Assembly (NCBI GenBank): GCA_014607495.2
Contig: CP053157.1
Span: 2,542,001-2,606,000, forward strand
DNA length: 64,000 nt
From: Carposina sasakii
Taxonomy: Eukaryota > Arthropoda > Insecta > Lepidoptera > Carposinidae
Direction of reading: 5' to 3'
This document shows, piece after piece, positions 24,421 through 35,039 of this stretch (its first letter is position 1; each line of letters starts with the position of its first letter). Under the pieces are notes generated by a model. That model was not told the origin of the DNA. It made no database searches and saw nothing but the letters and a program-made list of their open reading frames with translations. A program made the position numbers and the translations under genes.

Positions 24421-26107
24421 CCCAATTATAATTTGATAAGGAAAGGAGCTAGAGTACTTTCGAATTTTTTGAAAGGTTTCTTTAAAAATTCAAGCAATAA
24501 ACTGTCAAACTTTAAATTATCTGGCTGATTAGGGGCTCATCGTGCTTATTATGACTCAGTTCGTATTTTTTAACTAAACTTACATAACAATAGACTTACT
24601 ATTTAGCAGTTTAGCTAGTTTAAGATATTCTAATGTTATGAATTCAAAAGTTTCTTTTTCTTTTACCTATTCCTCAAGCTATATCTAATTTGTTTTTTGA
24701 AAAAAAAACATGCGTAAATATTAGAAATCAATACAAAAAGTGTATTGAACTTTTTTATGAGAAACTATTTTTTTATATATTTTTTTTTAACCTTGGCAAA
24801 CAGAAATCTTATAGTTTATTTCTAATCACTCACCCGTCAATAATTAAATTGAAGCTTACCCGGGCGAACGAACTCAGTTTTAATTACACAACAGAGGCAT
24901 TAAAAGCACACTCACCAATCACCGTACAAATGGAGTAAATACAACTAGGACGTGACGTAGTTACTTTTGTTCAAAACAGTATGTAGCTGCCCCGTTGCAG
25001 GATTAACGAGGACAGAGGTAGGTACATTATTTAAAGTATCCAGTCAGTGGCTATTATATATATGGGTGCATTATAGGTACATATTACACATCCGACCCAG
25101 TTCCACTACAGGTATCATGCAAACGCAAAGCGGCAATGAGATAGCGAATATAGGAGTAATACGAATATTACAAGCAATGCGCTAAATTTTTTCAAACTTT
25201 TGCCGTCCCTTTGCTTTTGCTATAGTAAAAGACCCCCGTTTACGTATAAAGGGTTGTTGTTAAGATAAACCCTAGGCAACTCCTCTTTGCATCTAGCTCC
25301 TTGGCCGAACACAGCAGTATTCAATCATCCAAAAACTGACGTCTATTAATGGGGCTCTCGCTCATTACTGCAGATAGTATCTATAAATATTACGTCAAGT
25401 GAACCACAAACTATAAGTATTCCGTGTTAAATGTCAAAGGAGAAATCTACAGGGGTCTCACTTACAAGCTTACTTATAAACTTTCAAAGCAAGATTATTT
25501 GCATTCAAGTGAGACATGAGCGACATCTCGTTTCCACGATATGGTCAGTAGGTGTACAAAAATGTAGTTTGTTCCACTTAAAAAATAGTTTATCAAAATG
25601 CGGATGCGAGAAGATAAACGATTTCTAAAATCTATTAGGAACTTCAATAGAGAATGACAAATTTCAAAAAAACTATTTCGTTCACCCTGTGGTGGTTATC
25701 AGGCATTATATATTATTATTGTTCACAAAACTATAGAAAATCTGAGTCATAGCACATGACAAATAATCCAGACTAATGTTATAAAAGTTATTACGTTAAT
25801 TGCTAATTAATTAAATTCAGACTCATCCTTCCATTCATAATTATATCAAGTTCACGGGACATAATGAAATCATCGACGCGAATCACATCCCGGAAAAGGA
25901 CTCGATAGCAGCCAACTTAAATACCTACTCTAGTAATGAACGGAGAGTTACCGTGTAAACTCATAAAGCAGTATTGTCTCCATTGTGGAAACGAGACGCC
26001 GCTATGAGCACTGTAGCTATCTCGCTTCCACAATGGAAACGATCCTGCTGTAAGTTCTAAGTAATGAAAAGAATTTAAACATAGACGTCAACTTTTTTAG
26101 TAATAGT
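24421..26107. other. No gene seen; small inverted repeat at 25957-26053
   Basis: AT-rich. At 25957-26053, 'ccattgtggaaacgagac' is answered by 'ctcgcttccacaatgg' in inverted order, giving a small foldback. No gene was recognised. Confidence 0.4.
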
Positions 26108-26272
26108 TTGCCTCCCGTGTTAACAACGTAGTCTGAAAATCACAGTGCGGACACCAACCCGCCTGCCCAGCGTGGTGACAAACGGCAAAACCGTCCTATG
26201 GCAGTAGCCTTGTGGCGTGCCCTGGGGGAGGCCTACGTCCAGCAGTGGACTGTATAGACTGATTTGAGTGAT
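26108..26272 (+). mobile_element. 5'-truncated LINE 3' end (GEAYVQQWT family)
   Basis: The + strand reads [13 protein letters not shown] followed by a stop, the last ORF2 residues of the family also seen at 181 and 46168. It is immediately followed by a family G repeat. Confidence 0.65.
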
Positions 26273-26282
26273 GCCTTTTATT

Positions 26283-26495
26283 ATGTCACTAGTGGACGCC
26301 CGCGACTCCGTCCGCGTGGACTGCAGAAAAAACAAAATGTCGAAATTATTCGGAATAAAAAGTAGCCTATATGTTAATTGGGACCTGTCACAACATATAC
26401 TTCCTGAAAACTGCATCGAAATCGGTTCAGCCGTTTCTGAAATTAGCGTGCACAAACATCGATCCATAACAATTTTATTATAGAGGTCTATATTA
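26283..26495 (+). repeat. Dispersed lepidopteran repeat, family G
   Basis: 'gtggacgcccgcgactccgt' then 'ctgcagaaaaaacaaaatg'. Related copies at 33780, 54115, 59104 and 62812. Its middle resembles the common 'accaaatttcatcaaaatcggttcag' tail of such repeats. Non-coding. Confidence 0.6.
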
Positions 26496-26518
26496 TAGAA
26501 GAGGTATTATAGAGGATA

Positions 26519-26890
26519 TTTGATTTTTGGTCGACAACGTTCTCGAAAACTACGGAATCTCCTCATCATCACGATCATTTTTTTCCATGGAAGCATACCT
26601 GGGAAGTGTCTGGCTTCCAAAATATTAGGGTTCAAAGTTAAATAAATAGATTGCGTTTTTCTGCATAAATGCACATTGACGCGTGTAGTAAGATTTTTTT
26701 CACGAAAAATAATTAATATTTGTCTATGAAAAATCTAGTATAAACATTGGACACTATAAATTTCGCCCAATCAAGTAATGTAAAAAAATTTACATCGTTT
26801 CCCAGCATTTTTTTTTGGCATAAACTTACTTTATTTAATGTATAGAGTACGTACCCTCCGTTAAGGGTGGCAACGAAAAAACACCTGTAT
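26519..26890 (+). repeat. Dispersed repeat R1, copy 2
   Basis: Counterpart of 10368-10723. This copy carries an extra segment of about 35 bases near 26605-26640. Confidence 0.7.
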
Positions 26891-27144
26891 GTATAGATAG
26901 AAGATATAGACAAAGGCAAACTCCCTATCATTTTTAATGGATAACGGAACCCATTCACTAGATTTTTTCAATATCCAGATCAAACAAATATGACGCAATA
27001 GATAATAGTGACTGAGCATTAAAATTCAACAAATGCTTTTTAAACGCACATAAGTATGCAATAGAAGAAACAAAACTTCCTATCTACACCACTATCGGCA
27101 TCGCATGCCATGGAGCAAACACCAAGAGGAGTAATTAGGGACAC
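26891..27144. other. No gene seen
   Basis: Short AT-rich spacer before the tandem array. Confidence 0.4.
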
Positions 27145-27444
27145 TCCAGGTGATAGAAGTTTTTCCATTGATTATATTAATAATTTTATAATAATGATAA
27201 AATCCGAAGCGTTGTAAGATAAATTTACAAGAGTAAAAAAATAAAGCATTTCCAAGTTTTAATATAAATGCGTATAATAGGATATGGTTGTGTGGATCGT
27301 TTCATTCTTTTGTGCTTGCATTCGGCTTTGTTTGCCGAGAATTTGGACTAGTGTAGCTATCGGGATGAAGAATCAACGTTGACCAACAGTGATAATTTAG
27401 AAAACATAAAATAGATGGTACACCTAAAATGTCATGCGAGTAAT

Positions 27445-27512
27445 TGTGGCTTAGTGTTATTGCAGACGGCACGGCACCACGGAGCAATGGTCGTGGTCCG
27501 TGGTCGATTTCG
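27445..27512 (+). repeat. tRNA-like module, array copy 0 (degenerate)
   Basis: 'gtggcttagtg' A-box remnant. The B box is damaged (tggtcgattt). Confidence 0.4.
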
Positions 27513-27788
27513 TAAAGAATTTGAAAGTATTTACTTTATCGTAGATAAATTAAACCTATAATCTATTATGATAATCTTGACTAACTGAAAGAGAATATTT
27601 ATAAAAAAACACTTCTCCAGGTATAATGACGTCTGGGATATGTTTCGTTTCATCTTTAGTAAGCATTGTGCTGAGGGTATTCACGATGATTTTTTTCTAG
27701 TGTATAGCTACACCCTCGGGATCTGAATAACTTGCCAATATGTAACTTTAGAAAACAGGCATTGGTAAAATTCGTCATCGAGTAATTG

Positions 27789-27845
27789 ACCCGAGTGGCT
27801 TAGTTTATAACCCACCAGCCGTGGGAAGTCGTGGGTTCCACTCGG
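27789..27845 (+). repeat. tRNA-like module, array copy 1
   Basis: 'gagtggcttag' A box present. The B box is shortened to 'gggttccactcgg'. Confidence 0.45.
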
Positions 27846-27911
27846 TAAATATTAGGGTTCCAATTTCTTTATTGAATAAATAGATAACTAAGATAAATTT
27901 TAAAAAAAAAG

Positions 27912-28500
27912 CGACAAGTTATGAAACTACGCGTGAACGGGTTTTTTCCGACGATAATTACCTATATTTTTCAAAAATCTGTACAAAAGTTGGTATATCG
28001 CACCAATATAATGAGGATTTACCATGTTTTTTTCATGGACTTCTTATAGGTTTTCCTATAATCTATAAGGACGAAAACTAATTTCACCTGTATTTTTTTC
28101 AAAATTTTAGGTTCAGTAGTTTCGGAGATAAGGGGGGGGAATGGTCAATTTTCGTCTATTTTCTTGGATAACTTGGAACCCACCTATTTATTTTAAAAGA
28201 TCAAAAAATATGACATTTAAGAGCATCTTCTCAACAAGACCTTTCATTTGATAATGCCACACGATGCAGTAGAATTTTTTTTTTAATTTTCCCCTTCCCC
28301 CCAAAAATTCCCCCCACTATCGATTTCATCGCTCACGTGCACACCTCTGTGGGAAAGCACAGGAATTCACTCGATAGTGTACCAAATTTCAACTTAATTC
28401 TAATAATTCGGAAATAATTGACTGTAAGCGACGGACGGACAGACACACGAGTGATCCTATAAGGGTTCCGTTTTTGTATTCAGACGTACGGAACCCTAAA
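27912..28500 (+). mobile_element. Embedded retroelement-like segment, copy 1
   Basis: Starts at 'gcgacaagt' and ends 'gggttccgtttttgtattc'...'ggaaccctaaaa', a tail typical of abundant lepidopteran retroelements. It lies exactly within the A-tract of the array unit. Confidence 0.5.
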
Positions 28501-28684
28501 AAAACACTTCTCCATTAATATAATCCGTTGGGATATGGTTGATCGTTTCATCTTTAAACATTGTGCTGAGGGATTCGGCTTTGTTTGCCGAGATTTGGCT
28601 AGTGTATAGCTATCGGGATGAAGAATAACGTTGCCAATATGTAATTTAGAAAAGAGATGGTAAAATTCGTCATCCGAGTAATTG

Positions 28685-28753
28685 ACCCGGTGGCTTAGTG
28701 GTTATAGCGGCTGGCACGGTTAGCAGTGGTCGTGGGTTAGATTCCCACTCGGT
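28685..28753 (+). repeat. tRNA-like module, array copy 2
   Basis: Same as copy 3 except for a few bases. The B box reads GGTTAGATTCC instead of GGTTCGATTCC. Confidence 0.5.
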
Positions 28754-28827
28754 AAAGAATTTTTTCCATTTTCTTTATTAATAATTTTATAATATATGAT
28801 ATCTTGACTAAGATAAATTTATAAAAA

Positions 28828-29418
28828 AAAAGCCGACAAGTGCGAGTTGAACTCGCGTGAACAGGGTTCCGTACGATGTTACCTATCATGTTTTTTTAAA
28901 TCTGACAAAAAGTTGGTACGCACAATATTGAGTGATTTACCATGTTATTTTAATATCATGGACTTCTTATAGGTTTTCCTATAATCTATAAGGAGAAAAC
29001 TAATTTCTGTATTTTTTTCAAAATTTTAGGTTCAGTAGTTTCGGAGATAAGGGGGGGGGAATGGTCAATTTTCGTCTATTTTCTTGAATAACTTGAAACT
29101 ATTTATTTTAAAATTACAAAAAAATACATTTAAGATCTTCTCAACAAGACCTTTCATTTGATATGCCACACGATGCAGTTTTCAGAATTTTTTTTTTTAA
29201 TTTTCCCCTTCCCCCCCAAAAATGACCCCCCATATACAGATTTCATCTGCTCACGTCACACCTCTGTGTTTGGGTCACAGGAATTGATATGTGTACCAAA
29301 TTTCAACTTAATCGGTCTAATAGATTCGGAAATAATTGACTGTAAGCGACGGACGGACAGACACACGAGTGATCCTATAAGGGTTCCGTTTTTGTATTCA
29401 GACGTACGGAACCCTAAA
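28828..29418 (+). mobile_element. Embedded retroelement-like segment, copy 2
   Basis: Same segment as 27912-28500, with better preserved 'gccgacaagtgcgagttg' at its start and 'acggaaccctaaaaa' at its end. Confidence 0.5.
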
Positions 29419-29600
29419 AACACTTCTCCATTAATATAATCCGTTGGGATATGGTTGATCGTTTCATCTTTAAACATTGTGCTGAGGGATTCGGCTTTGT
29501 TTGCCGAGATTTGGCTAGTGTATAGCTATCGGGATGAAGAATAACGTTGCCAATATGTAATTTAGAAAAGAGATGGTAAAATTCGTCATCCGAGTAATTG

Positions 29601-29670
29601 ACCCGGTGGCTTAGTGGTTATAGCGGCTGGCACGGTTTGCAGTGGTCGTGGGTTCGATTCCCACTCGGGT
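29601..29670 (+). repeat. tRNA-like module, array copy 3 (best preserved)
   Basis: Seventy bases with A box TGGCTTAGTGG, consensus B box GGTTCGATTCC, and ends (ACCCG ... CGGGT) that can pair like an acceptor stem. The anticodon arm is not canonical, so I call it a tRNA-derived Pol III head, not a tRNA gene. Confidence 0.5.
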
Positions 29671-29672
29671 GA

Positions 29673-30036
29673 AGATTTTTTTAATCTCGGAAGAAGTCAC
29701 AGACAACAGCTAATATATAGTAGCAAAACATAAAATACCGATTTTTAAGGCCATAGACTACATTATGAACCTAGTCCAAGACAACAGATTTTTGTCTCTT
29801 ACAGAACCTAACCTAATCTTCATTGTTTGTCACAGCTCCTTCACTAACTGCTTCATGTATGCTCCTAGCTATCAGCACCATCGCTTCCGAATTAGGAGAC
29901 GCCTTAATGCGGCAACAGTGATTCAATGCACTCAGCTAACGTCCGGCTAGGTTATGTCCTAGTTTGGGTAACGTTGTTGCACGTATGGTTATGATTTCCT
30001 TTGTTTTAAAGTTAGTTATAAAAAAAAAATGCAGAC
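29673..30036. other. No gene seen
   Basis: Flank of the array. The 61-codon frame at 29765-29950 has no recognised domain. Confidence 0.4.
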
Positions 30037-30122
30037 TGCTTCCGGCCGGTCGGAAGGTTGTAAAGGCCTAAACCAGAGGACCTCTCAGAGCTGTAAATGA
30101 TGATGATGATGATGATGATGAT
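30037..30122 (+). mobile_element. LINE 3'-tail fragment with (GAT)n
   Basis: 'ctgcttccggccggtcgga' resembles the 3' end of the LINE family at 34355 and 55013 (here on the + strand), followed by a (GAT)n tract. Confidence 0.45.
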
Positions 30123-30794
30123 AAACATTACCATAGGTTCAAACTAAAATTAATATTCTGTCCCGGCTATGCAAAACGCGGCTATGGGATCTCCAATATG
30201 ATTCTGAAGTTCTGGCATTTCGCTAACACAGCCTTAACTTAAGAGGGCCCTTAGATTTTTGGAGGCATATACTGAATTTGTTTCTCCAAATTTATTTTTT
30301 TTGTTTTAATAGAAACCTAGATATAGTGCACAAGATCCTTTAGTTCAGTAATTCGAAAGTTTTAAAGAAACATAATGTTACAACGCCATAATCACGTACG
30401 AGCGTTTGTTTGAAAAGCAAGACTGACATAAATATTTTATGATTTTTGGAAAATGTCCTCCTGGTCTATCTTAAAACTCATAAATGTAAAAATCATCATT
30501 ACTTTTCCTTGTATTTTATACATTTAACTATTTCTACATACTTATAGATAAATCTAAAGATTAGCCCGTTAAGAAAAAAAATACTTTTCGTATTAACACA
30601 CCCTTAACAACCTAAAACTTAACTCGTTTCGTAATCAAGGTGGCAGAATAAATCTTCAAGCCTCACTTTGACAAGATAATTTCGCTAGCACCTGCGACGT
30701 TTCCCTTTTTAAACCCGGTACCTTATTGCGAAATTAAGTAATTAACTTACACACAGACAATGATCTTAATGATACTAAAACATCTAAAAATTCC
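30123..30794. other. No gene seen
   Basis: AT-rich intergenic sequence. Confidence 0.4.
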
Positions 30795-31040
30795 TGTACT
30801 GATGCGAGGCTTCACTAGAATCCATCCATATCTCCTTCCGTGCATGTCGATAGTCAACTGTGGAGTGGAACTTAGGGCGTTCTCTCAGGCGATGTGCTTG
30901 CCACTTTACAAGTCACGGATCTTGTACATCTGTCTGACCTCGCTATGGTAAACGTGGCTGTGTGCGTGATCTCCTTAATGATCCTGCAGTTCTAGCTAGT
31001 CCATTTTGTGATACCCGTTCAGATAGAGAGCCGTGTTTAT
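30795..31040 (+). repeat. Dispersed repeat family H
   Basis: Contains 'gaggcttcactagaatcc', 'gttctctcaggcgat' and 'atgatcctgcagttct', as in the 34128 copy. It directly abuts a foldback MITE. Confidence 0.6.
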
Positions 31041-31043
31041 ATA

Positions 31044-31306
31044 CAGGGTGTAACAAAAAGGGTATGTTAAGCGAAAAGCTACGTAAATAGCCCACTGTAG
31101 AGAACCTATCCACAAAAATTGAGATTCGAAATCACATGTTTATTTTTCCCGATAGTATGGAGAATTTTTAAATATCTCAGGAATTTTCATTCAATCTTGA
31201 AAAATAAACATGTGATTTCGAGTCTCAAATTTTTTGGATAGGTTCTCTACGGTGGGCTAATTACGACGTAGCTTTTCGCTTAACATACCCTTTTTGTTAC
31301 ACCCTG
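31044..31306. mobile_element. TA-flanked foldback MITE (CAGGGTGTAAC family)
   Basis: CAGGGTGTAACAAAAAGGG at the left end and its complement at the right end. Arms of about 125 bases form an almost complete hairpin, and TA dinucleotides flank both sides (31042-31043, 31307-31308). This fits a Tc1/mariner-type non-autonomous element. Close relatives at 45525 and 62454, a shorter one at 50115, and solo ends at 8971 and 61362. Confidence 0.8.
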
Positions 31307-31308
31307 TA

Positions 31309-33005
31309 TACATTTACTTAAGTATAATGTATGTTCAAGTATAATGAAGAATATCAAAAGATATTCTTAACAAGTACATACCAACATGGCCTGGGTACGT
31401 ACGAGACATAAACCAACTAACTATTATCATTCTCCAAATAAATTCCGTGAATTTCAGAGCATTTAATTCTGTCAGGATTACTAGGAAACAAATGCAGTAA
31501 AGCGGCAATAACAAAGCGAACGTCTCGCTTGTCCTAAATAATACAGGGTGGTCATATTTTATCAATAATAGAATTATAGATAGTATAGTTCTGTCAAATT
31601 GATCCTGCACTTTTGTTTGAGTGTCGCTAAAAAATAGTTTAAAGGTCTAATAACAGCTTCCACTCGGCGCTCGGAATATGAGAAGATGGCACAAGCAACA
31701 GATTTACTAAATACTAGTAAATACCTAAGAAAGGACACAATTTTAGAACTATACGTCTTGTTTGCTTCCTAAACGTGGCTATAGAAACTACCCCATTTTG
31801 GAAACACAGGCGTGTTTATAAGTCTTGCTAGCGTCAAACAGATCCATCATAACATTGTCGGCATTAGCAACATATATCGAGATAGGAAGTCGCCCACCCG
31901 GCAATGTTTGTATATATGGTATTGTTTAATATTTATCTTATCTACAAAAAACATCCACGCATACAATTTTGCAACTAGATGTATAAAATAACAAAGATCT
32001 CTTTTAAGCTGATTGAAACATTCTAAAATCACAATATGTTCCTACCTAAATAGTAGGTAAGTCCCTAGTTTTCGAAATTGATACGTAAACTAACATATAT
32101 TGCTCGCAAAAGTTTACCTTTCAATATCCAATGACCACATTACTCTTTGCGACACGTGTGGTCGGGTAAAAACTAAGTAAATCATTGAAATTGACAATTG
32201 AATTTTTTTTTTTTTTTTTTTACAATTTCGGGAAGACCAACAGCTATTTATAATTATAGTAAAAATTGTAGAAACATAAAGCCAATAACAGGTCCACACT
32301 TATAGAAGCATTATGAGAGCTAATCAGGTACTAATGCACACACAATTTTATCAGTGTTTCACAAAACCTAACAAGCTTATCAAAAACAAACATAATAATA
32401 ATAAAAAAAAATACAATTTAGGTACTAGATAAAATCTAGTATATTTATTTTTTTTCAAGTCGCTACGATTGAAATATAACACTAAGCCCGCTCGCAGTAT
32501 GAGATTCACTAACTCTTGAATGTGACAATAGCTCAGGACAGTCTATAGCGCTGGAGGCCTATGAAAAACGACATCAGAAATTTCCCGGCGTTTCTCAAGA
32601 GGGAGGATATGATGTTTTATGCATAAGCTGAATATAATAGTTGTTGATAAGTATTTTATAAATTTCTTACAATAAGTCAGTAGTTAAGAGCTTATCGGTA
32701 AATTAAGTTTGAAACAACTTTTCCATGTGGACATCGTACAGAAAGTTTTAAAGTAGGTGCCAACACTTGCGTTACTGTCACATTACTATGTACTACAAGA
32801 ATCCGTTCGCCGAGATTAGTTGACTTACAATAAGTTAGTTAAGAGCTTATCGTAAATTAAGTATCGACCGGTTAACCTTTACAATGTTGAGGCATCCGCG
32901 TTAATTATCATATCAACATTAAATATTATTTTTATAGTTTTATCTGAGGATGAATTCTTGGAAGCAACTTTAATGTAATTAGTTGTGAAATCTTTACATT
33001 AATAT
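31309..33005. other. No gene seen; direct repeat at 32666/32824
   Basis: AT-rich. A stretch of about 40 bases at 32666-32708 (cttacaataagt ... taaattaagt) recurs at 32824-32862. A T-tract lies at 32202-32221. Confidence 0.4.
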
Positions 33006-33190
33006 ATGAAAAACAAAAGTGACGAAATCGTGGCCAAGGGACGTTTTAAGACCGAGGGCAGACCATCTGCCGGATGGTCAGATGACATCCGAAAAGCTGT
33101 TCTCCAGTAGATGAGGTAGGCCCAGGACAGAGGCGTAGTGAAGAGGAGGCCTTTACTGTTGTGTGTGCAGGAGGTGGTATAGATAGAAAG
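33006..33190 (+). mobile_element. LINE ORF2 C-terminal fragment
   Basis: The + strand gives KTEGRPSAGWSDDIRKAV followed by QAQDRG after small lesions. This is the (K)RxxGRPxxRWxDDI...AQDRxxW signature near the end of RTE/Jockey-like ORF2 proteins. Truncated and frameshifted. Confidence 0.55.
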
Positions 33191-33779
33191 ATAGATAAAT
33201 ATAAATTACGCCTGGGGAGGAATCTGAACTGTAAAATGAAGAATAAAGTCAAACTGTGCTGAAGAACTGTTGGCGAACGGCAAAGTCAAGTCAAAATTCA
33301 GAAAGCTTATCAATGTCTGAACTTCAGGAATCGTGTGCCACTCACTATTAACAGCCAATTGTAATAGATAAGAATATCAAATTCGAAGAACACCTTTCAT
33401 GGTTTACATACTATAAATACGGAGTAAATAAAACAATCTTCGAATTTATTCTCAAGATCAATTTTAAAGTATTAAATTGTCTTTACAGAACTATACTCGT
33501 ATAATCCAGCTTTACATCCCAGGCAGCGGTACCACAAACGTGTCTCACTCATAAGAAACATAAATTGCCCAGAGATTGGGGCCCTAAGCCCCAAAGCTCA
33601 TAAACAGAGCCATGCGGTCCTATAAAAATAATTGGAAATGCATTCTTGCACACTCGACTTCGAGGGGGAAGTTTAATTGGAATGATTCACCCTACAACAT
33701 TGGAAAACAGAAAACACATTTGTCATGTGAAGAATTATTAGCATAGTGATTACTATGTAACTATAAATTTTATTTAGGA
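33191..33779. other. No gene seen
   Basis: AT-rich intergenic sequence. Confidence 0.4.
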
Positions 33780-34065
33780 ACTAGTGGACGCCCGCGACTC
33801 CGTCAGCGTGGACTACAGAAAAAACAAAATGTCGAAATTATCCGGGATAAAAACATTTTCCCGGGATAAAAAGTAGCCTGTATATGCCTAGCCTAGTGGG
33901 ACCAGTCACAATATATTACTGAAAACTGTACAGACAAACAGACAGAAATTCCAAAAATCATCGTTTTGAGTTCTATTGCGTTGATAAAGGTCTCCTATAA
34001 TATTTTTTCTCGTATATCTTCCATGTACAGACAGCGATCCGTTACATTTTTATTATATGTATAGA
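33780..34065 (+). repeat. Dispersed lepidopteran repeat, family G
   Basis: 'agtggacgcccgcgactcc' through 'aaaatgtcgaaattatcc' to an 'attatatgtatagatta' tail. Matches 26283 and 59104. Confidence 0.6.
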
Positions 34066-34127
34066 TTACTAGTTAGTGATGGTGTAATTCGTGAATGATC
34101 CGAAGTCCCTTGTGAGAATATATTAAC

Positions 34128-34336
34128 GTCCTGTGCCGATGCGTGACTACACTAGAATACAGCAGCTGCATCTCCTTTCATGTCGTAAGAGTCCACTAAG
34201 GAACTACAGCATTCTCACAGGCGATAAGCTAGCAACTTATCACTGACATATCCCCGATACGCTAAAACGTGGCTGTGCAATCTTATTTATGATCCTGCAG
34301 TTCTGAGTACCCCATTTCGGGAAAACAGTCGTGTAT
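34128..34336 (+). repeat. Dispersed repeat family H
   Basis: Well-preserved copy: 'actagaatacagcagctgc', 'ggcgataagctagcaac', 'tgatcctgcagttctgag'. Confidence 0.65.
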
Positions 34337-34354
34337 ATTAATTACTATGTAGCA

Positions 34355-34508
34355 CATCATCATCATCATCATCATTTACAACCCTGAGAAGTCCACTGTT
34401 GGACATAGGCCTCCCCCAACAACCTCCACTCCGACCGGTCGGAAGCAGCCTGCATCCAACCGACGCCCGCGACCTTGGCCAAGTCGTCCGTCCACTGTCG
34501 CGGGTGTA
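34355..34508 (-). mobile_element. LINE 3' end with (ATC)n, minus strand
   Basis: The reverse strand encodes the same ORF2 terminus as 55013-55260 ([12 protein letters not shown] region, then a ...QQW-like end), beside an (ATC)n tract. Confidence 0.55.
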
Positions 34509-34596
34509 GCACATATAATACTTATAACATAGGTGGCTATGTAGTTTGCAAAACCCAGCCATGTACCTACTTTAACGAATTTTGTATTCCCCTAGA

Positions 34597-34604
34597 ATCT
34601 AGGG
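34597..34604. repeat. 8-bp target-site duplication (ATCTAGGG), left
   Basis: Exact match to 35032-35039 across the hAT MITE. Confidence 0.85.
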
Positions 34605-35031
34605 CAGGGATGGCGAACCTTTAGTGATATACGTGCCATTTTTCATGAGACAAATAGTTATTATATCTATGACGTGCCATCAAATAATTTAGGCATATTG
34701 ATATTATTGAACAAAAATAAAACTAGATATTAAGTATACTATACTATTTATTGAAAATTCAATAGTACAATTATCGGTATGTAATGTTACTATTTTAACA
34801 TATAAAAAATTGTGCAATTTCTGCTGTTTCAAATTAGATGCGAAGTATTTTATGTCAGGCTCTTACTTTGTTACTTTCAGCAGAATACAAGCTGCTGAAC
34901 TAGAGTCATCTAACAAACAGTTTCGATGCAATTTTTTAATGTTATTCATTCTCATCTGTATCATTCGGCGTGCCTGAACTATTTTGTTGCGTGCCAGGGG
35001 TGGCACGCGTGCCATTGGTTCGCCATCCCTG
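34605..35031. mobile_element. hAT-type MITE, 427 bp
   Basis: Terminal inverted repeats CAGGGATGGCGAACC / GGTTCGCCATCCCTG are perfect, and an exact 8-bp duplication (ATCTAGGG) flanks the element. Both features define hAT elements. The interior is non-coding and AT-rich, with 'cgtgccat' subterminal repeats. Confidence 0.9.
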
Positions 35032-35039
35032 ATCTAGGG
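35032..35039. repeat. 8-bp target-site duplication (ATCTAGGG), right
   Basis: Exact match to 34597-34604. Confidence 0.85.

Larger units (their letters stand above)
27145..29672 (+). repeat. Tandem array of tRNA-like SINE-type units with a second element inside
   Basis: A core unit (about 320-350 bp) starts 'aacacttctcc', carries a tRNA-like A/B-box module and ends in 'gataaatttataaaaaaa'. Copies start near 27250 (degenerate), 27607, 28501 and 29419. In the copies starting at 27607 and 28501, an extra segment of about 590 bp ('gacaagt' to 'cggaaccctaaaa', about 27912-28500 and 28828-29418) sits in the terminal A-tract; the degenerate first copy lacks it. The later copies are nearly identical to each other. 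The first two are scrambled by many small indels. Confidence 0.75.

Noticed and set aside
26120..26467. 115-codon minus-strand frame as a gene (also 46745-47116)
   Set aside because: Both are antisense readings of the LINE 3' end; the real signature (GEAYVQQWT) is on the plus strand.
29601..29670. Functional tRNA gene
   Set aside because: A and B boxes are present but the anticodon arm is not canonical and the module sits in a repeated SINE-like unit.
27145..29672. CRISPR-like array
   Set aside because: Units are hundreds of bases long, with tRNA-like modules and A-tracts, in a eukaryotic genome. No short spaced repeats.
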